Assembly: GCF_001418005.1 (NCBI RefSeq)
Contig: NZ_LIOL01000008.1
Coordinates: 62,001-126,000, forward strand
Direction: 5' to 3'
Source: Chelatococcus sambhunathii
GTDB taxonomy: Bacteria > Pseudomonadota > Alphaproteobacteria > Rhizobiales > Beijerinckiaceae
DNA: 64,000 bases
A model generated the notes under the pieces. That model made no database searches. It was not told the DNA's origin and saw nothing but the letters and a program-made list of their open reading frames with translations. Position numbers and translations under genes: made by a program. Position 1 is the stretch's first letter; each line of letters begins with the position of its first letter. Below are positions 37,867 to 50,823 of this stretch, one piece after another.

Positions 37867-38811
37867 TCAATATCCCCGCTGCCGGTCGACGAGGTGCTCG
37901 AGCGGCTCGCCGGCCTCGAAGCAAGCGATCTGGCGGGCGACGAGGCGGATGATGCTGTCCGGATCGCTCATGGCGGCGTTGTGCGGCGTCACGATCACGC
38001 TCGGGTGGTCCCAGAAGCGGGAGCTGTCGGGTAGCGGCTCGGTCTCGAACACGTCGAGCGAGGCCGCCATGAGCGTGCCGTCGTCGAGCGCCCGGAGGAT
38101 GTCCTCCTCGACCTGCAGCCCGCCGCGACCGGCATTGACGAAGACCGGGCCACCGAGGCGCCCGCCGCGGGCGAGGCCCTTGAACAGGGCGTAGTTGGCG
38201 ATGCCGTGCGTCTCCGGCGTGAGCGGCAGGAGAAGGACGAGGATGTCGGTGCGGGCGAGGAAGGCGGCGCGCTCCGCCTCGCCGGTGAAGACCTGGAGCC
38301 CCGGACAGTCCTTGGGCGTGCGGCTCCAGCCCGCGACGTCGAAGCCCATGAAGGCGAGCTTGCGGGCGGCATCCTGCCCGAGGACGCCGAGCCCCATGAC
38401 ACCGACCCTGACGTCGCGCGCGGCCGGCTGGTGGCGGTCGTCCTCCCACATATGCGCGCGCTGCTGCGCGTCGTAGCGGCGCTGCTGGCGCAGGTGCATC
38501 AGGCAGTGCAGGACGACATATTCGCTCATGCGGTTGGTGAGGTCGTCGTCGACGACACGCGTGATCGGCACGTCCGGCAGGTCGGGATCGCCCATCAGGT
38601 GGTCGACGCCGGCGCCGAGGGAGAATATCGCCTCCAGGTTCGGCAGGCCGCGAAAGGCGCCGGGCGGGTGCTTCCAGGCCACGGCATAGGTAACCGCCGC
38701 GGGGTCGTAGGCATCGCCGAGGCGCACGACGCGCCGGCCCGGCAGCAGCCGCTCCAGCCGCTCGACCCAGGAATCGACGTGCCAGCCCGTGAGGGCGACG
38801 AGAATGGTCAT
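37867..38811 (-). CDS. ghrA: Glyoxylate / hydroxypyruvate reductase A-type dehydrogenase
   Basis: A 314-residue D-2-hydroxyacid dehydrogenase of the GhrA group. The dinucleotide motif is GVMGLGVLGQDAA, the catalytic arginine lies in FVNAGRGG, and the catalytic histidine in VTPHNAAMS. The start FSLGAGVDHL region matches GhrA rather than PdxB or SerA. Its ATG overlaps the deoA stop by four bases. Glyoxylate and hydroxypyruvate are likely substrates, but this is from family only. Confidence 0.85.
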   Translation of the reverse strand: MTILVALTGWHVDSWVERLERLLPGRRVVRLGDAYDPAAVTYAVAWKHPPGAFRGLPNLEAIFSLGAGVDHLMGDPDLPDVPITRVVDDDLTNRMSEYVVLHCLMHLRQQRRYDAQQRAHMWEDDRHQPAARDVRVGVMGLGVLGQDAARKLAFMGFDVAGWSRTPKDCPGLQVFTGEAERAAFLARTDILVLLLPLTPETHGIANYALFKGLARGGRLGGPVFVNAGRGGLQVEEDILRALDDGTLMAASLDVFETEPLPDSSRFWDHPSVIVTPHNAAMSDPDSIIRLVARQIACFEAGEPLEHLVDRQRGY

Positions 38812-40133
38812 GCCACACGCTCCGCCATGCGCTCGAGGATGATGCCGCGCCCGGCCGGCTTGTCCTGCCCGATCACGTAGGCCCGGCGCAGCGTGGCCTC
38901 GGCCGCATCGGCCGCGCCTTCGCCGCGGGCGTGCACGATGGCGAGCGGCCGGCCGGGACCCACCTCGTCGCCGGGGCCGGCAAGGTCGGTGAGGCCAACG
39001 GCATGGTCGATCGCATCCTCGGCGCGGGTGCGGCCGCCGCCGAGCGCGATGACCGCGATGCCGACGGCGCGCGTGTCGACCGACGTGACGAAGCCGGTGC
39101 GATGCGCATGGACGGCGCGCACCACCGGCGCGCGGGCGAGGTGGCGCTCGCTCGCCTCGGCGAAATCCGTCGGCCCGCCGAGCGCCGCGACCATCATGCC
39201 GAACCGTTCGGCCGCCCGGCCGCTGGCGATGGCCTCTTCCATGCGCACACGGCCGTCGCCAATGCTCGCCACGATGCGACCGAGGAAGAGCATCTCGGCA
39301 CCGAGCCGCATGGTCACCTCGTGAAAGCGCGGCTCGCGCCGGCGGCCGGTGAGATAGTCGACCGCATAGGCGACCTCGACCGCATTGCCCGCCGCGCTCG
39401 CGAGCGGCGCGTCCATGTCTGTGAGAAGCGCGCTCGTCGGCAGGCCGGCGCGGTTCGCCACGGTCACGAGGCTTTTCGCCAGCGACTGCGCCTCCTCGAG
39501 GCTCGCCATGAAGGCGCCGGAGCCCACCTTGACGTCCATGACGAGGCCTTCGAGCCCGGCGGCGAGCTTCTTCGACAGGATCGAGGCGGTGATGAGCGGG
39601 ATCGACTCGACCGTCGCCGTGACGTCGCGGATGGCGTAGAGCCGCTTGTCGGCGGGGGCGAGATCGCCCGTCTGGCCGATGATGGCGCAGCCGACGTTGC
39701 GCGTGACGGCGCGGAAGGTGTCGGCATCCGGCTGCGAGACATAGCCGGGGATGGCATCGAGCTTGTCGAGCGTGCCGCCGGTATGGCCGAGGCCGCGGCC
39801 GGAGATCATCGGCACGTAGCCGCCGCAAGCGGCGACGGCGGGCGCGAGGGCGAGGCTCACCGTGTCGCCGACGCCGCCGGTCGAATGCTTGTCGAGCACC
39901 GGGCCGGGCAGGTCCCACTGCAGCACCTCGCCCGAGCGCATCATGGCCTCGGTCAGCGCCACCCGCTCGTCGAGGCCCATGCCGCGGAAGAAGACGGCCA
40001 TGGCGAAGGCCGCCGCCTGGCCCTCGGTGACCCGCCCACGGGTCAGACCCTCGATGAGGAAGAAGATCTCCTCCTCGGTGAGCGCCGCTCCGTCGCGCTT
40101 CTTGCGGATGATTTCCTGCGGCAGAAAGCCCAT
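38808..40133 (-). CDS. deoA: Thymidine phosphorylase
   Basis: A 441-residue enzyme splitting thymidine and deoxyuridine to base and deoxyribose 1-phosphate. The phosphate-binding loop KHSTGGVGDTVSL and the substrate segment SGRGLGHTGGTLDKL are intact, as is the C-terminal domain (GGGRTRAEDAIDHAVG). The ATG at 40133 has a GAGG site six bases away; open frame upstream is not family-like. With deoB, upp and rbsK it gives the window a nucleoside-use theme. Confidence 0.95.
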   Translation of the reverse strand: MGFLPQEIIRKKRDGAALTEEEIFFLIEGLTRGRVTEGQAAAFAMAVFFRGMGLDERVALTEAMMRSGEVLQWDLPGPVLDKHSTGGVGDTVSLALAPAVAACGGYVPMISGRGLGHTGGTLDKLDAIPGYVSQPDADTFRAVTRNVGCAIIGQTGDLAPADKRLYAIRDVTATVESIPLITASILSKKLAAGLEGLVMDVKVGSGAFMASLEEAQSLAKSLVTVANRAGLPTSALLTDMDAPLASAAGNAVEVAYAVDYLTGRRREPRFHEVTMRLGAEMLFLGRIVASIGDGRVRMEEAIASGRAAERFGMMVAALGGPTDFAEASERHLARAPVVRAVHAHRTGFVTSVDTRAVGIAVIALGGGRTRAEDAIDHAVGLTDLAGPGDEVGPGRPLAIVHARGEGAADAAEATLRRAYVIGQDKPAGRGIILERMAERVA

Positions 40134-40227
40134 GCGCGCCTCGTCGGGAATGCGCCGTGCCGGCGCCTGAATCGTGCCGCCGCAGGGTGCCCGCGCCGCG
40201 CCGGCTTGTCCATGCCGGTGGATCACG

Positions 40228-41391
40228 TCAGGACGGCATGAAATACCGGCCGAGCACCGTCTCGTAGATGGCGGTGAGCGCCTCGATGTCGCTGACGCGG
40301 GCGCATTCGTCGACCTGGTGCATGGTTTCGCCCACGAGGCCGTATTCGATCACCGGGCAATGGTCCTTGATGAAGCGCGCGTCGGACGTGCCGCCCGTGG
40401 TCGACAGCGCCGGCCGCCGGCCGGTATGGGCTTCGACCGCATCCTGCACGAGGGTGACGAAATCGCCGGGCTCGGTCACGAAGGCAGTGGCGTTGGTGGG
40501 CGCGAAGGCGACCTCGTAGCGCACGGCATTGCCGGCCGCCGCGGCGAGGCGGCGCTCGATCTCGGCGGCGAGCGTTGCGGGCAGCCACGTGTCGTTGAAG
40601 CGGATGTTGAAGGTCGCCCGCGCCTCGGCCGGGATGACGTTGGAGGCGGGATTGCCCACGTCGAAGGTCGTCATCTCGAGGTTCGACGGCGCGAAATGCG
40701 CGGTGCCGGCATCGAGCGGCTCGGCGAGTAGCGCCGAGATGAGGCGCACCATGCCGTGGACAGGGTTGTCGGCGAGGTGCGGATAGGCGACATGGCCCTG
40801 CCGGCCGTGCACCGTCAGGTGGCCGGTCAGCGAGCCGCGCCGGCCGATCTTGATCATATCGCCGAGATGCTTCGGGTTCGTCGGTTCGCCGAGGATGCAG
40901 TGGTCGAAGCGCTCGCCCCTCGCCTTGGCCCATTCGAGCAGCTTGACGGTGCCGTTGACGGCCGGGCCTTCCTCGTCGCCCGTCAGCAGGAAGCCGATCG
41001 AGCCGCCGAAGCCGGGATTGGCCATCACGAAACGGATGGCGGCCGCGAGCATGGCGGCGACGCCGCCCTTCATGTCGCAGGCGCCGCGGCCGTAGAGGAC
41101 ACCGTCCTCGATGGTGCCGGAGAAGGGATCGTGGCGCCAGCGTCCGGCGTCGCCGGGCGGCACCACGTCGGTGTGGCCGGCGAAGAGGAGATAGGGCGCA
41201 CCCGTGCCGCAGCGCGCATAGAGGTTCTCGACATCCGGCGTGCCGGGCGTCGAGAAGGTGACGCGCTCGGTCGCAAAGCCCGCCTCGGCGAGCACCTTCT
41301 CGCAGAAGGCGAGCGCCCCGGCCTCGTCAGGCGTGACGGAGGGGCAGCGGATCAGCGCCTCGGCGAGGGCGACGGGGTCGGCTGAGGTCAT
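40228..41391 (-). CDS. dapE: Succinyl-diaminopimelate desuccinylase
   Basis: A 387-residue zinc peptidase-fold enzyme of lysine and peptidoglycan precursor synthesis. Metal ligands and catalytic residues are seen in [33 protein letters not shown] (general-base glutamate), ILGEPT and the final GETMHQVDE. It follows dapD in the same direction, 81 bases apart, with a half repeat in between. The next gene downstream is deoA, 94 bases on. Confidence 0.96.
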   Translation of the reverse strand: MTSADPVALAEALIRCPSVTPDEAGALAFCEKVLAEAGFATERVTFSTPGTPDVENLYARCGTGAPYLLFAGHTDVVPPGDAGRWRHDPFSGTIEDGVLYGRGACDMKGGVAAMLAAAIRFVMANPGFGGSIGFLLTGDEEGPAVNGTVKLLEWAKARGERFDHCILGEPTNPKHLGDMIKIGRRGSLTGHLTVHGRQGHVAYPHLADNPVHGMVRLISALLAEPLDAGTAHFAPSNLEMTTFDVGNPASNVIPAEARATFNIRFNDTWLPATLAAEIERRLAAAAGNAVRYEVAFAPTNATAFVTEPGDFVTLVQDAVEAHTGRRPALSTTGGTSDARFIKDHCPVIEYGLVGETMHQVDECARVSDIEALTAIYETVLGRYFMPS

Positions 41392-41420
41392 GGGGAGCCT
41401 CGGATAGGCGGCTTTACGGC

Positions 41421-41449
41421 GTCATGGCCGGGCTTGTCCCGGCCACGAC
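41421..41449. repeat. Half copy of the palindromic repeat between dapE and dapD
   Basis: GTCATGGCCGGGC at the left with GCTTGTCCCGGCCACGAC at the right forms a single palindrome equal to the left half of the full element at 5651. Placed between dapD and dapE it could form a stem-loop in their shared transcript. Confidence 0.75.
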
Positions 41450-41472
41450 GTCCAAATGACGATCGACGAGCC

Positions 41473-42315
41473 TCAGTCCCGGAGAAGCTCGTTGATGCTG
41501 GTCTTGGCCCGTGTCTGGGCGTCGACGCGCTTGACGATGACGGCGCAGTAGAGCGAGGGGCCGGGCGTGCCGTCGGGCAGCGGCTTGCCGGGCAGGTTGC
41601 CGGGCACGACGACGGAATAGGGCGGCACGCGGCCGACGAAGACCTCGCCCGTGGCGCGATCGATGATCTTGGTCGAGGCGCTGATGAAGACGCCCATGGA
41701 CAGCACCGAACCCTCGCCCACGATGACGCCCTCGACGACCTCCGAGCGGGCGCCGATGAAGCAGTCATCCTCGATGATGACCGGATTCGCCTGCAGGGGC
41801 TCCAGGACGCCGCCGATGCCGACGCCGCCGGACAGGTGCACGTTCTTGCCGATCTGCGCACAGGAGCCGACCGTGACCCAGGTGTCGACCATGGTGCCCT
41901 CGTCGACATAGGCGCCGAGATTGACGAAGGAGGGCATCAGTACGACGCCCGGCGCGACATGGGCGCCGCGGCGCACCACGCAACCGGGCACGGCGCGGAA
42001 GCCGGCGGCCTTGAACGCGGTGTCATCCCAGCCGTCGAACTTCGAGGGCACCTTGTCCCACCAGGTGGCCTTGCCCGGCCCGCCAGGGATGACCGTCATG
42101 TCGTTGAGGCGGAAGGAGAGCAGCACAGCCTTCTTGAGCCACTGGTTGACCTGCCAGGCGCCGTCCACCTTCTCGGCGACGCGCGCCTTGCCGGAATCGA
42201 GCAGCGCGAGCGCCGTCTCCACCGCCTCGCGCACGGGGCCGCGCGTCGCGGGCGAGATGCCGGCCCGCTCTTCCCAGGCGGTGTCGATGGTGGTGGCGAG
42301 ATCGGCGTGCGTCAT
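41473..42315 (-). CDS. dapD: Tetrahydrodipicolinate N-succinyltransferase
   Basis: A 280-residue enzyme with a helical N-terminal domain and a left-handed beta-helix of hexapeptide repeats ([18 protein letters not shown], then [19 protein letters not shown]). It adds succinyl to tetrahydrodipicolinate, the step before DapC and DapE. The ATG at 42315 has an AAGGAA site five bases upstream. The gene is followed by dapE on the same strand. Confidence 0.97.
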   Translation of the reverse strand: MTHADLATTIDTAWEERAGISPATRGPVREAVETALALLDSGKARVAEKVDGAWQVNQWLKKAVLLSFRLNDMTVIPGGPGKATWWDKVPSKFDGWDDTAFKAAGFRAVPGCVVRRGAHVAPGVVLMPSFVNLGAYVDEGTMVDTWVTVGSCAQIGKNVHLSGGVGIGGVLEPLQANPVIIEDDCFIGARSEVVEGVIVGEGSVLSMGVFISASTKIIDRATGEVFVGRVPPYSVVVPGNLPGKPLPDGTPGPSLYCAVIVKRVDAQTRAKTSINELLRD

Positions 42316-42432
42316 GGCTGTTCCTTGGCTCTTCCTCAGCGGCATTCGTCGAGGCTTTGTGGCAGCGGTGCTGCCGGTGTCAAGTCGCGGGGGAGGGCCG
42401 CCCCGCGACGTGGCAGGTCGATCCTCCCCCGC

Positions 42433-44461
<2,029 letters not shown>

Positions 44462-44473
44462 ACATGGGGCGAG

Positions 44474-44502
44474 AGTCTTGGGCTTTTGGCGCTCTTTGTC
44501 AA
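44474..44502 (-). promoter_or_regulatory. Predicted thiC promoter
   Basis: A perfect TTGACA (complement of 44497-44502), a 17-base spacer and AAGACT (complement of 44474-44479) place the start of transcription a few bases before the riboswitch. The -35 is strong; the -10 matches only half the consensus. Confidence 0.5.
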
Positions 44503-44526
44503 CGAGGCATCTGAGGGAAACAACGG

Positions 44527-44868
44527 CTACTCCTCGTCGGTGGTTCGACTTGCCATACGATGTAAAACGCGATTGAGAATCTGAGCGATTTCCTGCATTC
44601 CCATGCGCTGAGCTAGGGGGATAAGAATCAAAAGCTCAAGTACAAGTAATGCTATAGGCCCGCCAAAGTTCGGCATGACGGAGAAAAATACCACATTTAG
44701 CAGGAGTGCAAGGCAGACAATTCCAACAAACCGATCCTCGCGACGGGCGTCGCGTTCATATGCTAGCTGTTTCTGAAGTTCTTCAATTTGCTGATCTTGT
44801 TTTGTGGGTTCCGTCGAAGCGAGAACGTCGAAGCTCTTTTGCCTTGGGGTTCCCTCATCGGCTGCCAT
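44527..44868 (-). CDS. Small two-helix membrane protein, candidate toxin paired with a Panacea protein
   Basis: A 113-residue protein of no recognised family. Residues about 20-45 are a charged coiled coil (TKQDQQIEELQKQLAYERDARRED), followed by two membrane helices (IVCLALLLNVVFFSVM and IALLVLELLILIPLA) and a charged tail. Its ATG overlaps the end of the upstream Panacea gene by 14 bases in another frame, which implies coupled translation. The region is AT-rich. By analogy with Panacea-linked toxin genes it could be a membrane-acting toxin; this is inference from context only. Confidence 0.65.
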   Translation of the reverse strand: MAADEGTPRQKSFDVLASTEPTKQDQQIEELQKQLAYERDARREDRFVGIVCLALLLNVVFFSVMPNFGGPIALLVLELLILIPLAQRMGMQEIAQILNRVLHRMASRTTDEE

Positions 44869-45304
44869 TATTCAGCTTCCGATATTCGTTCAGAATGTCG
44901 TCATTTGAGATAATTATATGTCGTACGCCGGGCACATAATTAGTATCCCACGCGCCTCCAGGGCGATGTGTGGCACTCACTAACCTTCCTGGGCCTGCTT
45001 TTCCGAGCTTTTCATAAGCTTCATCAAGTATTTCTCTTTCCGGTCCCGCGCCTAGGTCAGCAACGCCGTGGAAGATATTCTCCACCGGGTCAGCGCCAAA
45101 TATCTTCGCCTTGTGGTAAAGATCTGGATGAACAGGACCATAATCCCAGGCCTCGAAGTGCCCTGGGACCAGAGGCTCTCCGCCCGTTCGCCCAAGGTAA
45201 AACATGTGGGCGAGATACAGGATTTTTTGTAGCTCTAAGTTTGATAACGTCCAGCTGGACTGTTGTGCTAGCCGCTTTGCGGCTGAGAGGACAGGCACTG
45301 TCAT
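44855..45304 (-). CDS. Panacea (DUF4065 / SocA-like) domain protein, candidate antitoxin
   Basis: A 149-residue protein with the Panacea/DUF4065 fold: TLSNLELQKILYLAHMFYLG, then FEAWDYGPVHPDLYHKAKIFG with the conserved W-x-x-GPV-x-P signature. Panacea domains serve as antitoxins to many unrelated toxins; SocA of Caulobacter is one. The ATG at 45304 follows an AAGAGG site; the frame is open 16 codons further. A TATAGT hexamer (complement of 45361-45366) may be its -10. Composition is AT-richer than thiC and argG on either side, pointing to acquisition. Confidence 0.87.
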   Translation of the reverse strand: MTVPVLSAAKRLAQQSSWTLSNLELQKILYLAHMFYLGRTGGEPLVPGHFEAWDYGPVHPDLYHKAKIFGADPVENIFHGVADLGAGPEREILDEAYEKLGKAGPGRLVSATHRPGGAWDTNYVPGVRHIIISNDDILNEYRKLNNGSR

Positions 45305-45445
45305 ATCAACCTCTTGAAGCGGGTGTGAAAGCTTTGTTGAAAGCGAAAACACCGAAAGCTACTATAGCAGATCGTCCGGCTACTTCATTCTGCAGCTTTC
45401 TGTCCACGACCTACGGTCAATATAGTGTGCCATGAGATTGATTGC

Positions 45446-45472
45446 AAAAGGCCGGGGCCAGCCCGGCCTTTT
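45446..45472 (-). terminator. Bidirectional intrinsic terminator downstream of argG
   Basis: AAAAGGCCGGG (45446-45456) pairs perfectly with CCCGGCCTTTT (45462-45472), an 11-bp stem with a 5-base loop and T runs on both sides. It lies 23 bases past the argG stop codon and separates argG from the Panacea locus promoter. Confidence 0.88.
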
Positions 45473-45495
45473 TGGGGGGAATCGATTCCGCCCGC

Positions 45496-46728
<1,233 letters not shown>

Positions 46729-46792
46729 GATCGGGAACTCGTGAGGCTCGTGTGAGCGGCCGCTGCCGCCATGAAGCAGTGAAAGCGGGCGG

Positions 46793-46820
46793 ACTATAGT
46801 GAGGCTGCGGCCGGGTGCAA
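46793..46820 (-). promoter_or_regulatory. Predicted argG promoter
   Basis: TTGCAC (complement of 46815-46820), a 16-base spacer and TATAGT (complement of 46793-46798) form a sigma-70-like promoter about 65 bases before the argG ATG. No ArgR-type operator was recognised. Confidence 0.5.
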
Positions 46821-46935
46821 GCCGTGGATAGCGGGGACGGAGAGCGGTGGCGCGTGCATGCCACGCGAAAGCCGCGATTATGGGTGAGGGAACGTCGCTT
46901 CCCCGCCCCGCCTCCTCCAGCGTTTCGAGTTCTCA

Positions 46936-47559
46936 GTGCCGCAACGTCCCGTCCTCGACTTCTGGTATGACTTCGCCTCGACCTATTCCTATCTCGCCGC
47001 CATGCGCATCGAGCCACTCGCCGAGGCGGCGGGCGTCGAGCTAAGGTGGCGGCCCTTCCTGCTCGGGCCGATCTTCGCCAGCCACGGCTGGACATCCTCG
47101 CCCTTCAACCTCTATCCGAGCAAGGGGCGCTACATGTGGCGGGACGTGGCGCGAGAGGCCGCTCAGCTCGGCCTGTCGCTGACGCGACCCGACCCCTTCC
47201 CGCAGAACAGCCTGATAGTGGCGCGGCTCGCCATCGCGCTGCGCGAGAAGGGGCTGGCGCCGGCCTTCACGCGCGCCGTCTTCGCCGCCCAGTTCGGCGA
47301 GGGGCGCTCGATCTCGGAAATGGCCGTCATCAGCGATATCCTGCGCGACCTCGACGTCGATGTCGCGTCTACCGTTTCGTCTGCGCAGGGCGATGCGGTG
47401 AAGGCACGGCTCAGGGCCGAGACGGAGGAGGCGCGCACGCGCGGCATCTTCGGTGCGCCGACCTTCCTCACCGCCGACGGCGAGATGTTCTGGGGCAACG
47501 ACCGGCTGGAAAGGGCGCTTGCCTGGGCGGCGGGTGAGCGCCCCATGGGGCTTCTCTAG
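46936..47559 (+). CDS. 2-hydroxychromene-2-carboxylate isomerase / GST-kappa family (DsbA fold)
   Basis: A 207-residue thioredoxin-fold protein without the DsbA CxxC. It begins with GTG and LDFWYDFASTYSYLAAMRI, where S15 is the glutathione-activating serine of the kappa class; GIFGAPTFLTADGEMFWGNDRLE near the end is the family C-terminal block. HCCA isomerases act in naphthalene breakdown, but most homologues in genomes without that pathway have unknown substrates. A possible upstream ATG was not found in frame. Confidence 0.88.
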   Translation: MPQRPVLDFWYDFASTYSYLAAMRIEPLAEAAGVELRWRPFLLGPIFASHGWTSSPFNLYPSKGRYMWRDVAREAAQLGLSLTRPDPFPQNSLIVARLAIALREKGLAPAFTRAVFAAQFGEGRSISEMAVISDILRDLDVDVASTVSSAQGDAVKARLRAETEEARTRGIFGAPTFLTADGEMFWGNDRLERALAWAAGERPMGLL

Positions 47560-47666
47560 GGCGCGGCGACGCCGCTTTGCCGGCTGCGGGGGTTGCGTCG
47601 GCGCGGCGGCGCGATTATGTTGCGGCCATCCTGACATCCAGAATGGTTCGGATGGAACCGTGACGG

Positions 47667-47695
47667 AGTGGGCCCCGGCGGGTCCGCTCTTTTTC
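47667..47695 (+). terminator. Intrinsic-terminator-like hairpin in the rimP leader
   Basis: GAGTGGGCCC (47667-47676) pairs with GGGTCCGCTC (47681-47690), ten pairs including two G-T, around a CGGC loop and followed at once by TTTTT (47691-47695). It is 107 bases past the isomerase stop and ends 71 bases before the rimP ATG. It could end the upstream transcript or attenuate the superoperon. Confidence 0.7.
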
Positions 47696-47766
47696 GTTCT
47701 GGACGTCGGCATCTTTTGCTGCGCGCCTCTTCCGGGGCCGCGCCACCGGCTGGAGGACGCCGTATC

Positions 47767-48366
47767 ATGGAGCTCGACGAGGCCCGCATCATCGAGGAGA
47801 CGGGCGTTGCCGCGCGCGTCGCCGCGATCGTCGCGCCCGTGCTCGGGGATCTCGGCTATAGACTCGTGCGCGTCAAGGTGACGGGCCAGAACGGCTGCAC
47901 CGTGCAGATCATGGCCGAGCGGCCGGATGGCACGATGACGGTGGATGACTGCGAGGCGGTGAGCCGCGGGGTCTCGCCGGTGCTCGACCTCGAGGATCCG
48001 ATCGAGCGCGCCTATCACCTCGAGATCTCCTCGCCCGGCATTGACCGGCCGCTGGTGCGCGCCTCCGATTTCGAGCGCTGGAGCGGCCACGAGGCCAAGG
48101 TGGAAACCAGCCTGCCGGTTTCGGGCCGCAAGCGTTTTCGTGGTATTCTTCTTGGGTTGGCCGACGGCGGCGTCAGGCTGCGGCGCAGCGACGCAAGGCC
48201 GGATGAGGAGCCCGAGGTGACGCTCGCCCTCGCCGATATCGCGGAGGCGCGGCTCGTCCTCACAGACGCCCTGATCACCGAGGCGCTGCGTCGCGGCAAG
48301 GCTGCCCAGACGGGCGACGATGCCGGCGAGGATGCGGGCGACGGCACAGGGGACGCAACCCACTAG
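47767..48366 (+). CDS. rimP: Ribosome maturation factor RimP
   Basis: A 199-residue factor needed for 30S assembly. The N-terminal domain contains [20 protein letters not shown], the family hallmark, and the C-terminal Sm-like domain follows; a Gly/Asp-rich tail of about 25 residues extends it. The ATG at 47767 is preferred over an upstream frame that would overlap the leader hairpin. It begins the rimP-nusA-ylxR-infB-rbfA-truB block. Confidence 0.92.
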   Translation: MELDEARIIEETGVAARVAAIVAPVLGDLGYRLVRVKVTGQNGCTVQIMAERPDGTMTVDDCEAVSRGVSPVLDLEDPIERAYHLEISSPGIDRPLVRASDFERWSGHEAKVETSLPVSGRKRFRGILLGLADGGVRLRRSDARPDEEPEVTLALADIAEARLVLTDALITEALRRGKAAQTGDDAGEDAGDGTGDATH

Positions 48367-48452
48367 CCGCAGCGGGGCTGCGGCAGCGCATTTCATCCTG
48401 CCGGCCGGGCGGTATGCCGGGCGGCGGGGCATCAGGAGGAGGAGTGACGGAC

Positions 48453-50066
48453 ATGGCCGTCAGCGCCAACAGGCTCGAGCTTTTGCAGATCGCGGACGCG
48501 GTTGCCCGGGAAAAGGTGATCGATCGCACCATCGTGCTCGCGGCGATGGAGGATGCGATCGCCAAGGCGGCGCGCTCGCGTTACGGGGCCGAGACGGACA
48601 TCCACGCCGAGATCAACCCGCGCACGGGAGAGCTCAGGCTGGCGCGCCACCTCCAGGTGGTCGAGGATGTGGAGGACATGGCGACGCAGATCAGCCTCGA
48701 CGATGCCCGTCGCCACAATCCGGCCGCCCAGGTCGGCGACGTGATCGCCGACACGCTGCCGCCCTTCGACTTCGGCCGCATCGCCGCCCAGTCGGCCAAG
48801 CAGGTCATCGTGCAGAAGGTGCGCGAGGCGGAGCGCGACCGGCAGTACGAGGAGTACAAGGACCGCATCGGCGAGATCGTCAACGGCACCGTCAAGCGCG
48901 CCGAATACGGCAACGTCATCGTCGACCTCGGCCGGGGCGAGGCCATCGTGCGCCGCGATGAGCTGATCCCGCGCGAGACCTTCCGCCCCGGCGACCGCAT
49001 CCGCGCCTATCTCTACGATGTGCGCCGCGAGACGCGCGGGCCGCAGATCTTCCTCTCGCGCACGCATCCGCAGTTCATGGCGAAGCTCTTCGCCCAGGAG
49101 GTGCCGGAGATCTACGACGGCATCGTCGAGGTGAGGGCCGTGGCGCGCGATCCGGGCTCGCGCGCCAAGATCGCGGTCATCTCGCGCGACAGCTCCATTG
49201 ACCCCGTCGGCGCCTGCGTCGGCATGCGCGGCTCGCGCGTGCAGGCCGTGGTGCAGGAGCTGCAGGGCGAGAAGATCGACATCATCCCCTGGTCGCAGGA
49301 CGCGGCGACCTTCATCGTCAACGCGCTGCAGCCAGCCGAGGTGGTGAAGGTGGTGCTCGACGAGGATTCCGAGCGTATCGAGGTCGTGGTGCCGGACGAG
49401 CAACTGTCGCTCGCCATCGGCCGGCGCGGCCAGAACGTGCGCCTCGCCTCCCAACTCACCGGCTGGGACATCGACATCCTCACCGAGGCCGAGGAATCGG
49501 AGCGCCGTCAGAAAGAATTCGTCGAGCGCACCAAGCTGTTCATGGAAGCGCTCGACGTCGACGAGGTCGTTGGCCAACTGCTCGCTTCGGAAGGTTTCAG
49601 CTCGGTCGAGGAGATCGCTTATGTCGAGCTGCCTGAGCTTTCGACCATCGAGGGCTTCGACGAGGAGACCGCGCAGGAGATCCAGACCCGTGCCGAGGAA
49701 TATCTCGCCAGGCTCGAGGCCGAGCTCGACGCCCGGCGCCGGGAGCTCGGCGTCGCTGACGAGTTGCGCGAGATCGACGGCGTGACGACGGCGATGCTGG
49801 TCGCCTTCGGCGAGAACGGCATCAAGTCGATCGAGGATCTGGCCGGCTGCGCCACGGATGAACTCGCCGGCTGGACCGAGCGCAACGGCTCCGAGACGAC
49901 TCGCCACAAGGGCATCCTCGATGACTTCGAGGTCTCGCGCCAGCAGGCCGAGGACATGATCATGGCCGCGCGTGTCAAGGCGGGCTGGATCGAGCCCCCG
50001 GCCGAGGATGAGGCAGAAGGTGAGGCCGACGGCAGCGGCTCGCCGGTGCAGGAACAGGAAGGCTGA
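48453..50066 (+). CDS. nusA: Transcription termination/antitermination factor NusA
   Basis: A 537-residue RNA polymerase-binding protein. From the N-terminus: the polymerase-binding domain (to about 130), an S1 domain ([19 protein letters not shown]), two KH domains ([12 protein letters not shown] and [20 protein letters not shown]), and two acidic helix-hairpin-helix repeats typical of proteobacteria. The ATG at 48453 follows an AGGAGGAG site by 8 bases; a GTG nine bases earlier is an alternative. The C-terminus ends in an acidic tail. Confidence 0.96.
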   Translation: MAVSANRLELLQIADAVAREKVIDRTIVLAAMEDAIAKAARSRYGAETDIHAEINPRTGELRLARHLQVVEDVEDMATQISLDDARRHNPAAQVGDVIADTLPPFDFGRIAAQSAKQVIVQKVREAERDRQYEEYKDRIGEIVNGTVKRAEYGNVIVDLGRGEAIVRRDELIPRETFRPGDRIRAYLYDVRRETRGPQIFLSRTHPQFMAKLFAQEVPEIYDGIVEVRAVARDPGSRAKIAVISRDSSIDPVGACVGMRGSRVQAVVQELQGEKIDIIPWSQDAATFIVNALQPAEVVKVVLDEDSERIEVVVPDEQLSLAIGRRGQNVRLASQLTGWDIDILTEAEESERRQKEFVERTKLFMEALDVDEVVGQLLASEGFSSVEEIAYVELPELSTIEGFDEETAQEIQTRAEEYLARLEAELDARRRELGVADELREIDGVTTAMLVAFGENGIKSIEDLAGCATDELAGWTERNGSETTRHKGILDDFEVSRQQAEDMIMAARVKAGWIEPPAEDEAEGEADGSGSPVQEQEG

Positions 50067-50124
50067 CGCGAGGTATCCTGCGGGTGCCGGCGGGGATTCC
50101 CGCCGGCCGCTTGAGGAGTTGGAC

Positions 50125-50823
50125 GTGCCGCGCAGCAGGGACGAAGGGCCGCACCGGCGCTGCATTGTGACGCGGGCCGAGCGCGATCCGGACGAGATGA
50201 TCCGCTTCGTCGCGGCGCCGGACGGCATGATCGTGCCCGATTTGCGCCGCAAATTGCCTGGGCGGGGCGTATGGGTCGGTGCCAGTCGTGCGCTGGTCGA
50301 GGAAGCTGTTCGCCGCAAGGCCTTCGCCAGGGGGCTCAAGGCTCAGGTGACGGTGCCCCAGACGCTGGCGGGCGACGTGGAGGGGCTCCTGCAGCGTGAC
50401 AGCGTGCAGGCGCTCGCCCTGGCCAACAAGGCGGGTCTCGTGGTCGCCGGCTTCGGCAAGGTGGAGGAGGCGGCGGCGGCCGGACGCGTCAAGGCCATCA
50501 TCCATGCCGCGGAGGCGGCGGCCGATGGGCGGCGCAAGATCGCGCAGGCGCTTTTCCGGGGGCTCGGCGAGCGCGCCGCAGAGGTCGACGTGGTCGAAGT
50601 TTTTGCTGGCCACGATTTGGATTTGGCATTGGGGCGCTCTCATGTGATACATGCTGCCCTGATTGCCGGGCCGGGCAGCGAGGGATTTCTTGCGCGGTGG
50701 CGCCGGCTGGCGCGCTACCGCAATGGAGAAGGCGGCACGCCGCCCGGGGAGGAAGCCCCGGGCGCGCCGCGCGAACGAGATTTGGACAAACACGAAGGCG
50801 CAGGATTCGAGCCGAATGAGTGA
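50125..50823 (+). CDS. YlxR (DUF448) RNA-binding protein fused to an L7Ae-like domain
   Basis: A 232-residue protein encoded between nusA and infB. The first 90 residues are a DUF448 domain ([19 protein letters not shown], then [19 protein letters not shown]), and about 95-180 resemble an L7Ae/L30e RNA-binding domain ([20 protein letters not shown]). The GTG at 50125 is chosen because of a GAGGAG site six bases upstream. The last eight bases overlap infB. The C-terminal 50 residues are low-complexity. Confidence 0.85.
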   Translation: MPRSRDEGPHRRCIVTRAERDPDEMIRFVAAPDGMIVPDLRRKLPGRGVWVGASRALVEEAVRRKAFARGLKAQVTVPQTLAGDVEGLLQRDSVQALALANKAGLVVAGFGKVEEAAAAGRVKAIIHAAEAAADGRRKIAQALFRGLGERAAEVDVVEVFAGHDLDLALGRSHVIHAALIAGPGSEGFLARWRRLARYRNGEGGTPPGEEAPGAPRERDLDKHEGAGFEPNE

